DNA of 64,000 nt from NCBI RefSeq assembly GCF_000262465.1, contig NZ_CM001489.1, forward strand, positions 5,432,741 to 5,496,740, in the 5' to 3' direction. Source of the DNA: Frankia sp. QA3. GTDB taxonomy: Bacteria > Actinomycetota > Actinomycetes > Frankiales > Frankiaceae. A program made the position numbers and the translations under genes. How positions within the stretch are numbered: the stretch's first letter is position 1; every line of letters begins with the position of its first letter. A model generated the notes under the pieces. That model did no database searches and had not been told where the DNA came from. It worked only from the letters and a program-made list of their open reading frames with translations. This document shows, in pieces, positions 56,086-64,000 of this stretch.

Positions 56086-56292
56086 CTAGATGTCGCCTCC
56101 GATGCTCGGGACCCCCTTCAGCAGGGCGCGCACCTCGGCCTCTCGGTACCGGCGGTGCCCACCCAGGGTCCGAATCGACGTCAGCTTGCCGGCCTTCGCC
56201 CACCGGGTCACGGTCTTCGGGTCAACCCGAAACATCGTGGCTACCTCGGCGGGCGTCAGCAGCGGCTCGGCGTCCGGCGTTCGTGTCGTCAT
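56086..56292 (-). CDS. bldC: BldC developmental regulator
   Basis: The 68-aa protein is a MerR-like winged HTH only: LLTPAEVATMFRVDPKTVTRWAKAGKLTSIRTLGGHRRYREAEVRALL. The length and the whole sequence match the very conserved actinobacterial BldC, which binds DNA cooperatively at direct repeats and times development in Streptomyces. Neighbouring genes reproduce the conserved bldC locus. Confidence 0.95.
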   Translation of the reverse strand: MTTRTPDAEPLLTPAEVATMFRVDPKTVTRWAKAGKLTSIRTLGGHRRYREAEVRALLKGVPSIGGDI

Positions 56293-56444
56293 TGTGTTGG
56301 CCTCCCGTCACAGAGCGTCGCTCCGTCCCATACAGATCGTGCATCCTTCGGGGGCATTTCGGACATGGCACGTCAGGACCATCTGCTGACTAGTCACAGC
56401 TCGTCCGAAGCGGACGGCGACTCTCGGTTAACGGAATGCGTCGA

Positions 56445-57275
56445 TCAGCTTGCGGATTCCCGCGCCTGCAAGGGTCTCCACCTCATCAGGACCCGTTCGT
56501 AGGCTTCGACCGCTAGGTCTGTTCGCCCACGGCGTAACGCGCTGACAGCCTCGACGATGTCCTCTACCGAGCTGTCGCGCCGAAGCATGTCATCGTCGAG
56601 CAGGTCAACTAGCCCGTCGTAGTCCAGTTCGACCCTGCTCTGCGGATGGAAGGACCCCAGCCAACGGGCCAGATCGCCGATGCCCTCGACCGCGGGGGCG
56701 TCGCCCGCGCCCCCCCGCAGCGCCTCCACCGCCTCCACCGCTCGGCTCGCCCGGCGCCGGGCCAGGCTCATCGTCGTCCGATAGATCATCGACCGCTCGG
56801 CGGTGTCCCCGGTCACCAGCGACCGCTCGGCCGGGTCGAACAGCAGGAACCACGGCGGCGGGACCATCCAGGTGCAGGTCTGGACGTGGACCTTCAGGCT
56901 CGGCCGGCGGGCCTTCCAGCGGTCCAGCTCGATCTCGGCCGGCTCGGTGATCCGCCGCGGCAGGAACGCCTCGGCGACCCGCTCGGGCATCAGGCCACGG
57001 AACTCCAGCGCCGCCTGCCACACCCGCAGCTGGGTCGACCACGGGCAGACGAACATCAGCCCGTCGATCCACTGCACGAACGCCGACTCGTCGGCCACGT
57101 CGAGGGTCGGCCGGACGGTCGCGACCAGGGCGACGACCCGCTCCCGACGCGAGCCGGCCCGCCGGGACGGCGGCCCCGCGGCGGCGTAGCGCTGCCAGCG
57201 CCCGCGCTCGGCGGCCGGGAAGGCCGCGAGCGGCTCGTACACGCGCAGGTACGCCGCAGGCGAGACAACAGCCAT
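56445..57275 (-). CDS. Conserved actinobacterial protein of the bldC locus
   Basis: The 276-aa soluble protein begins AVVSPAAYLRVYEPLAAFPAAERGRWQRYAA and contains LMFVCPWSTQLRVWQAALEFRGLMPERVAEAFLP and TCTWMVPPPWFLLFDPAERSL. It is the conserved hypothetical protein found between bldC and the valine/leucine dehydrogenase gene in other actinobacteria; no function is known. ATG 57275 was chosen because the longer frame upstream is Arg/Pro-rich. Confidence 0.85.
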   Translation of the reverse strand: MAVVSPAAYLRVYEPLAAFPAAERGRWQRYAAAGPPSRRAGSRRERVVALVATVRPTLDVADESAFVQWIDGLMFVCPWSTQLRVWQAALEFRGLMPERVAEAFLPRRITEPAEIELDRWKARRPSLKVHVQTCTWMVPPPWFLLFDPAERSLVTGDTAERSMIYRTTMSLARRRASRAVEAVEALRGGAGDAPAVEGIGDLARWLGSFHPQSRVELDYDGLVDLLDDDMLRRDSSVEDIVEAVSALRRGRTDLAVEAYERVLMRWRPLQARESAS

Positions 57276-57590
57276 CTCAGCTCCCACTGACCGCGTCCGA
57301 CCCGGGCGCCGGGCGCGTGGAGGCGGCGCGACGCCCATCCCGCAGGGCGAGCCCGGTCACGCGCCGGACAGCCGCGGACGACACCCACGCGGATGCCCTG
57401 GAACCTGGCATGCCTCGATCCTGGCACGTCCGCACGCAAGCCGTGCGCGCTACCGGGGCCGTAGGGTTCGCCAGGACCCGGCCGCCGCCGCCGCCCGCGC
57501 CCAGCCGGCCGCCGACCCGCAGGTCCGCCGGGCGAACGGCGCCGCGGCGGTCCGGGTCTCAAGCCGGGTCCGTCCCCCAGGAGGTGCGCC

Positions 57591-58661
57591 ATGACATCGC
57601 TGTTCGGTGCCGTTCGCGACCACGAACAGGTGCTGCTGTGCTCGGACCAGCGTGCCGGGCTACGCGCGATCATCGCGGTCTACTCGACCGCGCTGGGCCC
57701 CTCGCTCGGGGGCACCCGCTTCCACCCCTACGCCGACGACGACGACGCGCTCGCCGACGCCCTGGCGCTGTCCCGGGCGATGGCCTACAAGGCCGCCTGC
57801 GCGGGCCTGGACCTCGGCGGCGGCAAGGCGGTCATCATCGGCGACCCCGCCCGCGACAAGTCCGAGCCGCTGCTGCGCGCCTTCGGCCGCCACATCGCCT
57901 CGCTGGGCGGGCGCTACATCACCGCCTGCGACGTCGGCACCTACGTCGACGACATGGACGTCATCGCCCGCGAGACGCGCTGGGTGACCGGGCGCTCGCC
58001 GGCGTACGGCGGGTCGGGCGACTCCGGCGTGCTGACCGCCTACGGGGTCTTCGAGGGCATGCGCGCCGCCGCCCGGCACCGGTGGGGGACGCCGGACCTC
58101 GGCGGGCGCCGGGTGGGGGTCAGCGGCGTCGGTAAGGTCGGCCGCCGCCTCGTCGGGCACCTGGTGGAGGACGGGGCCTCGGTGATCGCCGCGGACGTCG
58201 ACCCGGCGGCCCTGGCCCGGGTGCGCGCCGAATTCCCGACCGCGCAGACCGTGGCCGACCCGGACCAGCTGTTCGATCTCGACCTCGACGTCTACTCGCC
58301 GTGCGCGCTCGGGGGCGTGCTGAGCGCCGAGACGGTCACCCGGCTGCGCGCGGAGATCGTCTGCGGCGGGGCCAACAACCAGCTCGCCACCCCCGACATC
58401 GGCCGCCGGCTCGCCGACGCCGGGGTGCTCTACGCGCCCGACTTCGTCGTCAACGCCGGCGGACTCATCCAGGTCGCCGACGAGATCCAGGGGTACTCGC
58501 CGGAGCGGGCCCGGGCCCGGGCGGCACGCATCTTCGACACCACCGCGGAGGTCTTCCGCCTCGCCCGGGACGAGGGCGTGGCGCCGGCGAAGGCGGCCGA
58601 ACGACTCGCCGAGCGCCGCATGGTCGAGGTTGGCCGGCTGCGGGGGATCCTGCTGCCGTGA
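57591..58661 (+). CDS. Valine/leucine dehydrogenase
   Basis: This 356-aa Glu/Leu/Phe/Val dehydrogenase oxidatively deaminates branched-chain amino acids. It has GGTRFHPYADDDDALADALALSRAMAYKAACAGLDLGGGKAVIIGD, with the catalytic Lys in the GGGK motif. The NAD-binding segment is GVSGVGKVGRRLVGHLVEDGASVIAADVD, followed by CGGANNQLA and PDFVVNAGGLIQVADE. AGGAGG precedes ATG 57591. It corresponds to the vdh gene beside bldC in Streptomyces, diverging from the conserved hypothetical gene. Confidence 0.93.
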   Translation: MTSLFGAVRDHEQVLLCSDQRAGLRAIIAVYSTALGPSLGGTRFHPYADDDDALADALALSRAMAYKAACAGLDLGGGKAVIIGDPARDKSEPLLRAFGRHIASLGGRYITACDVGTYVDDMDVIARETRWVTGRSPAYGGSGDSGVLTAYGVFEGMRAAARHRWGTPDLGGRRVGVSGVGKVGRRLVGHLVEDGASVIAADVDPAALARVRAEFPTAQTVADPDQLFDLDLDVYSPCALGGVLSAETVTRLRAEIVCGGANNQLATPDIGRRLADAGVLYAPDFVVNAGGLIQVADEIQGYSPERARARAARIFDTTAEVFRLARDEGVAPAKAAERLAERRMVEVGRLRGILLP

Positions 58662-58976
58662 GTCACACGGCCGGCCCCCGACGCCGGGCCACGGCACGTC
58701 CGCGCAGGTCAGAACGGCCGGGAGAACGTGACGGTGCGCACACCACGGCGTGGCGGGTCGGGCTGGCGGCGGGCCGGTGAGCGGCACCGATCCCCCACTC
58801 GAACCCGCCGGACAGCAGGCTTCACGGAGCGCTTCCGATCGTGGACATCTTGTCCGAGGACAGGCAACTGTCGGGTTGGCGTGCCGAGAAGCCTCCGGTC
58901 CCTGTAGTCTCGGGAAGCACGAGACAGTGAGAGCACCGGGGCGGGTCCCCGTCGTCATGTTCGAGGGGGTCGAGCC
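58662..58976. other. Promoter region of the DUF3073 gene
   Basis: About 315 bp. TAGTCT near 58908-58913 is a -10 candidate. No gene is seen. Confidence 0.35.
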
Positions 58977-59183
58977 ATGGGGCGCGGCCGAGCTAAGGCC
59001 AAGCAGACGAAAGTCGCCCGCGAGCTCAAGTACAACTCGCCCAATATGGATCTCGACCGATTGAAGGCGGATCTGGGCGCGGGCTCGACGCGCGAGAACA
59101 ACAGCGACGACGTGCATGTAGATGACGATTACGGATACGACGCTTACGCAGACGACGAGGATGATCGCCGTTCCTCCCGCTGA
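58977..59183 (+). CDS. DUF3073 family protein
   Basis: The 68-aa protein begins MGRGRAKAKQTKVARELKYNSPNMDLDRLKADL and ends in an acidic Asp/Tyr-rich tail (VHVDDDYGYDAYADDEDD). This is a small, widely conserved actinobacterial family of unknown function, typically located near purM/purF and bldC. Confidence 0.95.
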   Translation: MGRGRAKAKQTKVARELKYNSPNMDLDRLKADLGAGSTRENNSDDVHVDDDYGYDAYADDEDDRRSSR

Positions 59184-59475
59184 CGCAGCGTCACGTCGGT
59201 AGCCGTCCCGCCGCGGCAGGCTCACCCCGGCGGTCGTCGCCGATGGTGGTCGTCCGGGCTTCGGCCCGGACATCCACCGCCATATCGTGCTGCCTCCGTG
59301 CACGCGCGATCACACTGGTTGGCATGCCTGTTCGCGGTGCGCGACCGAGAAGCGCCGCGTGTGCGGCGCCGCTCGCGTACGCGCCCCGGGGTCACGCGGC
59401 CCGTCCTCGCGCGCGGGCGCACCCTGCCCGCAGCGACTCGCGCGAGCGGCTCAGCCCGGGTGCCGCCCGCGCGGC
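59184..59475. other. Intergenic region between DUF3073 and purM
   Basis: About 290 bp between convergent genes. It contains direct repeats of GCGGCTCAGCCCGGGTGCCGC near 59452-59490, reaching into the purM 3' end. No gene is seen. Confidence 0.4.
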
Positions 59476-60693
59476 TCAGCCCGGGTGCCGCCCGACCAGC
59501 CGGGCCCGGACGGTGGCATCCGCCCCCGGCTCGCCCGTACCCGCCTCCCCCACACCGGCCCCGCCCGCGCCGAGCTCACCGCCGGCAGGGGTCCCACTGG
59601 CCGCGGTACCGATCTCGCCGACGACCCATGAGGGCACCTCCCGCTCCGCGAGCAGCGCGAGCGCCTCGGGGACGACACCGGCCGGCAGCACCGCCACCAT
59701 GCCGATGCCCTGATTGAAAGTGCTCTCCATGTCCGCCTGGGCCACCGCGCCGCGCTCGGCGAGCAGACCGAAGATCGGGGGCACCGCCCAGGACGCCCGG
59801 TCGAGGGTGGCCACCAGGCCGGCGGGGATCACGCGGGCGATGTTCGCGGCGAGGCCGCCGCCGGTGATGTGAGCGAAGGCGTGCACCTCGACCGCCGCCG
59901 CCAGGGCCAGACAGTCCCTTGCGTAGATGCGGGTCGGGGTCAGCAGGGACCGGCCGAGTGTGTCCCCCAGCGAGGGGACATATGACCTCAGACCCGCCGC
60001 AGCGGTTTCGGAGACCCCACCGGGCTGGCCAGAATCAACAGGACCGAACAAGATGTGCCGTACGAGCGAGAAGCCGTTGGAGTGGATGCCGGATGATGCC
60101 ATCGCGACCACCACGTCCCCGGGCCGGACTCGCTCCGGCCCGAGCACGCCGTCGGCCTCCACGACCCCGACCCCCGTCGCGGCCAGGTCGTAGTCGTCGC
60201 TACCCATGAGCCCGGGATGCTCGGCGGTCTCGCCGCCGACCAGCGCCGCCCCGGCCTGCTCGCATCCGGCCGCGATTCCCGAGACGATCTCCGCAATCCG
60301 CGCGGGCACCAGGGACCCGCAGGCGATGTAGTCGAGCAGGAACAGCGGCTCGGCACCGCAGACGACGAGATCGTCGACGACCATGGCGACCAGGTCGATG
60401 CCGACCGTGTCGTGCGCGTCGAGGGCGCGGGCGAGTGCGATCTTGGTGCCGACGCCGTCCGTGGACGAGGCGAGCAGCGGCTGCCGGTAGCGTGCCGTGT
60501 CCAGGGCGAACAGGCCGGCGAACCCGCCCAACGAACCGACCACCTCGGGCCGCGTCGCCCGCGCCACGTGCCTGCGCATCAGCTCGACGGCCCGGTCCCC
60601 CGCGGCCACGTCGACCCCCGCGGCGTGGTACGAGGCACCCCCCACCGGCGTCGGGGTGGCAGCCCCGGCCGCGATCCGCTCGGCGCCGCTCAT
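59476..60693 (-). CDS. purM: Phosphoribosylformylglycinamidine cyclo-ligase (AIR synthetase)
   Basis: The 405-aa enzyme makes AIR in the purine pathway. Motifs are SYHAAGVDVAAGDRAVELM, LLASSTDGVGTKIALA, IDLVAMVVDDLVVCGAEPLFLLDYIACG, LVGGETAEHPGLMG, VVAMASSGIHSNGFSLVR, HITGGGLAANIARVIP and STFNQGIGMVAV. A Gly/Ala-rich segment (about 365-395) near the C-terminus is unusual. ATG overlaps the purF stop by 4 nt (ATGA). Confidence 0.96.
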   Translation of the reverse strand: MSGAERIAAGAATPTPVGGASYHAAGVDVAAGDRAVELMRRHVARATRPEVVGSLGGFAGLFALDTARYRQPLLASSTDGVGTKIALARALDAHDTVGIDLVAMVVDDLVVCGAEPLFLLDYIACGSLVPARIAEIVSGIAAGCEQAGAALVGGETAEHPGLMGSDDYDLAATGVGVVEADGVLGPERVRPGDVVVAMASSGIHSNGFSLVRHILFGPVDSGQPGGVSETAAAGLRSYVPSLGDTLGRSLLTPTRIYARDCLALAAAVEVHAFAHITGGGLAANIARVIPAGLVATLDRASWAVPPIFGLLAERGAVAQADMESTFNQGIGMVAVLPAGVVPEALALLAEREVPSWVVGEIGTAASGTPAGGELGAGGAGVGEAGTGEPGADATVRARLVGRHPG

Positions 60694-62423
60694 GCCGGCC
60701 TCGCCCCGGCCGGCTCGGGCCGGTGAGCGCCGCGGCGCTCCGCCGCCGGCGGCGGGTCCAGGCCGGGCCCGGGCGCCCGCCCGTTCTCCCCCTGGGTCAC
60801 CGGGCCGTCGCCCGCGCGGGCCGCGGGGCCGGCGCTGTCGGCCAGGTCGACGTCATCATGGTCGTCCGGGGACGGATCGGCCCCGTTCATGCCGAGCGTC
60901 ACCTCCCGGCGCATCGCCTCGGCGATCATGTCCGCGGTCGTCTGAACGCCGGCCATCGGCTCCAGGCGGTGCTTGCCGAGCTTGTCGGACTCGGTCAGCG
61001 GCACCGGGTAGATGCCGTCGAAACAGGCCCGGCACAGGGCCTCGGCCGGTTGGTGGGACGCGGCGACCAGACCCTCCAGCGAGACGTAGGCCAGCGAGTC
61101 CGCGCCGAGCGAGACGCGGATCTCCTCGACGCCGGCGTCGCTGGCGATGAGCTCGGCGCGGGTGGCGAAGTCGATGCCGTAGAAGCAGGGCCAGCGCACC
61201 GGGGGTGAGGAGATCCGGATGTGGACCTCGGCGGCGCCGGCCTCGCGCAGCATCCGGACCAGAGCCCGCTGCGTGTTCCCGCGCACGATCGAATCGTCCA
61301 CGACGACCAGGCGGCGGCCCTCGATGACGTCACGCAGCGGGTTCAGCTTGAGCCGGATCCCGCGCTGGCGGATCGTCTGCGACGGCTGGATGAAGGTGCG
61401 GCCCACGTAGGAGTTCTTGACCAGCCCCTCCCCGAACGGGATGCCGGACTGCTCCGCGTAGCCGACCGCGGCGGGCACCCCGGACTGCGGCACCGGGATC
61501 ACGAGGTCCGCCTCCACGGGCGCCTCGCGGGCGAGCTGGCGGCCCACGTCGACCCGGGTGGCGTGCACCGAACGGCCGGCGATCGCCGTGTCCGGGCGGG
61601 CGAGGTAGACGTACTCGAACAGGCAGCCGTGCGGATCGGCCCGAGCGAAGGTGCGTGACCGCACCCCGGTGGCGTCGATGACGATCATCTCGCCGGGCTC
61701 GACCTCGCGGACGAAGGTCGCGCCGACGATGTCGAGGGCGGCGGTCTCGCTGGCGACGATCCACGCCCCGTCCGGGTGTTCGGCCAGGCGGCCGAGGACG
61801 AGGGGATGGATGCCGTGCGGGTCGCGGGCCGCGTAGAGGGTCGAGGCGTCCGAGAAGACCAGCGAGAAGGCGCCGGCGAGCCGAGGCAGCACGGCCATCG
61901 CCGCATCGGCGAGGGTGGGCCCGGGATGGTCGGCGAGCATCGCGGTGATGAGGTCCGAGTCGGTGGTCGCGCGCAGCCTGTCCCGCCCGGCGTCCAGCCC
62001 CTGCGCGAGCTCGACGATGTTGGTGAGGTTGCCGTTGTGGCCGAGCGCGATCGGGCCGCCGAAGCGGGCCGTGCGGTAGGACGGCTGGGCGTTCTCCCAG
62101 GTGGAGGAGCCGGTCGTCGAGTACCGGGTGTGCCCCACCGCCACGTGGCCGCTCAGGCTGGACAGGGTGATCTCGTCGAAGACCTGGGCGACGAGCCCGA
62201 GCTCCTTGAACACCACGACCGTCCGGCCGTCGCCGACCGCGATGCCGGCCGCCTCCTGACCGCGGTGCTGCAGGGCGTACAACCCGTAGTAGGCCAGGTT
62301 CGCCACGTCCTCACCGGGCGCCCAGACGCCGAAGACGCCACAGGCGTCCCGGGGACCGGGGTCGTCGGACAGCTCGGACCCCGCTGCGGGGGTGGCGCCA
62401 AAGCGGGCGGCGACGTCTGGCAC
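60690..62423 (-). CDS. purF: Amidophosphoribosyltransferase
   Basis: The 577-aa enzyme commits PRPP to purine synthesis. The catalytic Cys follows a short propeptide at DACGVFGVWAPGEDVANLAYYGLYALQHRGQEAAGI. GHTRYSTTGSSTWENAQP, GHNGNLTN and the PRPP loop RRLVVVDDSIVRGNTQRALV are present. The C-terminus carries an acidic, Pro/Gly-rich tail not needed for catalysis. GTG 62423 was chosen because GAGGAG lies 5 nt upstream; upstream GTGs are alternatives. Confidence 0.96.
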   Translation of the reverse strand: MPDVAARFGATPAAGSELSDDPGPRDACGVFGVWAPGEDVANLAYYGLYALQHRGQEAAGIAVGDGRTVVVFKELGLVAQVFDEITLSSLSGHVAVGHTRYSTTGSSTWENAQPSYRTARFGGPIALGHNGNLTNIVELAQGLDAGRDRLRATTDSDLITAMLADHPGPTLADAAMAVLPRLAGAFSLVFSDASTLYAARDPHGIHPLVLGRLAEHPDGAWIVASETAALDIVGATFVREVEPGEMIVIDATGVRSRTFARADPHGCLFEYVYLARPDTAIAGRSVHATRVDVGRQLAREAPVEADLVIPVPQSGVPAAVGYAEQSGIPFGEGLVKNSYVGRTFIQPSQTIRQRGIRLKLNPLRDVIEGRRLVVVDDSIVRGNTQRALVRMLREAGAAEVHIRISSPPVRWPCFYGIDFATRAELIASDAGVEEIRVSLGADSLAYVSLEGLVAASHQPAEALCRACFDGIYPVPLTESDKLGKHRLEPMAGVQTTADMIAEAMRREVTLGMNGADPSPDDHDDVDLADSAGPAARAGDGPVTQGENGRAPGPGLDPPPAAERRGAHRPEPAGARPA

Positions 62424-62638
62424 CAGGGCTCCTCGACTGGTCAGGGACACCGGAGAAATGCGGAGGGTTACGCGCGGGACCGCGTCCACGCCGGCCCGTC
62501 CTCACTCGTGACGAGACGTACCGGACCGGTTCCGGCCACCGCCTCGACCGGCAGCTACCTCTCTCCACGCTAGCAGCGACGACGCGCATCGGCCCTTGCC
62601 TCGCGTGCTGGCCCATTGCCCCGCAGCCCACCCCCCCG

Positions 62639-63439
62639 TCACAACAGCGGCAGGTGACCGCTGAGATCGGCCCTCTCACCGCTGGCGGAGATCCGCCCGT
62701 CGGCCACGGCGTCGCCCCAGGCCAACCGTCCCGCGCAGAGCAGGACGAACGCGACCGGTCCGGCCTCGACCACGTTCGGCGGGGTGCCGCGGGTGTGCCG
62801 GGGCCCCTCGACGACCTGGACGGCGACGAAGGGCGGTACCCGCAGCTCCACCGTGTGCCCGGGCACACGGTGGGCGAACAGCTCGGCGAACAGCCGCGTC
62901 ACCACCTTCAACGCCGGTCGCAGCGGCTCGACGCCGAGGTCGAGGCCGTGTACGACCGCCTCCACCGCCAGGGTGCGCAGGAACTCGGTCAGCAGCATCG
63001 GGCCGCCCGGGGTCGCGACTACCGGATCGCCGTCGGTGACCTGCGCCAGCGCGGCCGCCGCCGCCGACACCTCGGCGGCCAGCCGCCTGCGCATGCCGGC
63101 CGGCCCGGTGCCCGCCGCCAGGGACCGGGCGGTGTCCGCGATCATCTCCGCCCGGGCCCCGGTGCCCGTGAGGTAGTCGACCGCCGGGACCGGCCGCGGC
63201 CCGGCGGCGGCCCCGGCCGGGAGGGCCGGGGCGAGGGCCTGCGTCAGCGCGGTCGCGGACCGGCCGACGTGCATGACCAGGTCACCGACCGTCCAACCGG
63301 GTAGCACGCTCGGCGCGGCGAACGCGTCGTCCGGCAGGTCGCCCACGGCGTCGGCGACCCGCCGCCACTGGGGCACGACGGCCGCGGCGAGCTCGGGGAG
63401 CACCGCCATGGCGTCCCGGCGGCGGGTTCGGGAGGACAT
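62639..63439 (-). CDS. Maleylpyruvate isomerase-family (DinB-like, mycothiol-type) protein
   Basis: The 266-aa protein has the N-terminal four-helix pattern (VLPELAAAVVPQWRRVADAVGDLPDDAFAAPSVLPGWTVGDLVMHVGRSATAL, with WTVGDLVMH around a metal-ligand His) and HGLDLGVE near the middle, where a second His lies. A C-terminal SCP2/MDMPI-type domain follows (GHTVELRVPPFVAVQVVEG...RLAWGDAVADGRISASGERADL). Such proteins are often annotated as mycothiol-dependent isomerases or sterol-carrier relatives; the reaction is unknown. ATG 63439 starts MSSRTRRRD. Confidence 0.85.
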   Translation of the reverse strand: MSSRTRRRDAMAVLPELAAAVVPQWRRVADAVGDLPDDAFAAPSVLPGWTVGDLVMHVGRSATALTQALAPALPAGAAAGPRPVPAVDYLTGTGARAEMIADTARSLAAGTGPAGMRRRLAAEVSAAAAALAQVTDGDPVVATPGGPMLLTEFLRTLAVEAVVHGLDLGVEPLRPALKVVTRLFAELFAHRVPGHTVELRVPPFVAVQVVEGPRHTRGTPPNVVEAGPVAFVLLCAGRLAWGDAVADGRISASGERADLSGHLPLL

Positions 63440-63554
63440 CACCCCATCCTGCCCGGTCGGCGCCGGCCCGATCGGCGCCAGCCCGGCCACGGCGCCGCCC
63501 GCGATCCGAGCCCCGCTCCCGCCGCGGGCGGGGCGGGAAGACGAGTATGGACGG

Positions 63555-64000
63555 GTGTCAGTGACCGCCGCACATGCTGCGGCAGACGTGTACGGGACCG
63601 CGGCGATCCGGCGGCGGGTGCTGGACGCCTGGGTCGCCTCGCCGGCCCGCTTCCGGGAGGATGCCAACGCGGAGGAGGATGCGGCCCTCGGCGCCTACCA
63701 CGACCGCCTCGTCGTGGAGCTGTTGCAGAACGCGGTCGACGCCGCGGGCGAGGCCGGCGTGCCGGCGCGGGTGCTCCTGCGGCTGGACATCGACGCCACC
63801 GCGCCGGGTGCCGGGCCCGGCGGCCTGCTGGAGGTCGCCAACACCGGGGCGGCGCTCTCGGCCGCCGGCGTCGAGGCACTGTCGACCCTGCGGGCCTCCG
63901 CCAAACGCGACAGCGCCTCCGTCGGCCGGTTCGGCGCCGGTTTCGCCGCGGTCCTCGCGGTGACGGACGAGCCCTCGATCGTCTCCCGCGGCGACTCGGA
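63555..64000 (+). CDS. Hsp90/sacsin-like ATPase, partial (runs off the window)
   Basis: The first 148 residues contain VVELLQNAVDAAGEAG (GHKL Bergerat N-box), then LLEVANTGAALSAAGVEALSTLRASAKRDSASVGRFGAGFAAVLAVTD, the ATP-lid G-rich region. This is the N-terminal ATPase module of actinobacterial Hsp90-like or sacsin-type proteins found near purF. Start GTG 63555 is the first in frame; the gene continues beyond base 64000. Confidence 0.85.
   Translation, partial: MSVTAAHAAADVYGTAAIRRRVLDAWVASPARFREDANAEEDAALGAYHDRLVVELLQNAVDAAGEAGVPARVLLRLDIDATAPGAGPGGLLEVANTGAALSAAGVEALSTLRASAKRDSASVGRFGAGFAAVLAVTDEPSIVSRGDS

Overview
The window is high-GC DNA from a filamentous actinobacterium, most like Frankia or a close relative. 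This rests on strong third-position GC, BldC, DUF3052 and DUF3073 proteins, a mycothiol-type isomerase, leaderless promoters and a conflict-gene repertoire typical of such genomes. It mixes core chromosome with patches of accessory DNA.

Left end (1-6.4 kb): a large minus-strand nuclease-TPR conflict gene whose 3' part appears split off by an intact IS256-family element, next to tRNA-Phe and tRNA-Asp genes. 6.6-17.3 kb: a decayed acyl-CoA dehydrogenase, a double FadR-type regulator, an MFS exporter with a TetR regulator, a histidine phosphatase, DUF3052, and full-length metH behind a probable SAH riboswitch. 17.5-27.9 kb: an SRPBCC protein, a membrane/PI-PLC-like fusion, an SGNH hydrolase, a Tat-exported DyP peroxidase with a probable metal-related membrane protein, a divergent agmatine-to-putrescine gene pair, and an orphan zinc/manganese-binding lipoprotein behind a palindromic operator. 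28-37.5 kb: a polysaccharide flippase, three SDR enzymes, a DODA-type dioxygenase, an RHH/MazF-like toxin-antitoxin pair, DUF72, LysR, Ogt and an ECF sigma factor.

Centre (38-49.6 kb): a large conflict island. It holds an XRE-NB-ARC-TPR regulator with a CATRA-associated small protein, two small exported or membrane proteins, a truncated CHAT-gene duplicate, two unrecognised lower-GC genes, a TPR-CHAT caspase-like protease, and convergent to it a CATRA-type protein fused to a GT4 glycosyltransferase. I read this as a CATRA-class conflict system with unusual parts. Beside it lies a compact, divergent leucyl-tRNA synthetase preceded by a Leu-Leu-Leu leader peptide and an intrinsic terminator, a clear ribosome-mediated attenuator layout.

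Right end (52.5-64 kb): a broken GlxA-type regulator, a P-loop kinase, tRNA-Glu, a papain-like protein, then the conserved actinobacterial block bldC - conserved protein - valine/leucine dehydrogenase - DUF3073 - purM - purF - maleylpyruvate-isomerase-like protein - Hsp90-like ATPase, which runs off the window.

A recurring oddity is short tandem repeats at the 3' ends of genes, often spanning the stop codon (9144, 12613, 21519, 24734, 26827, 29632, 33356).
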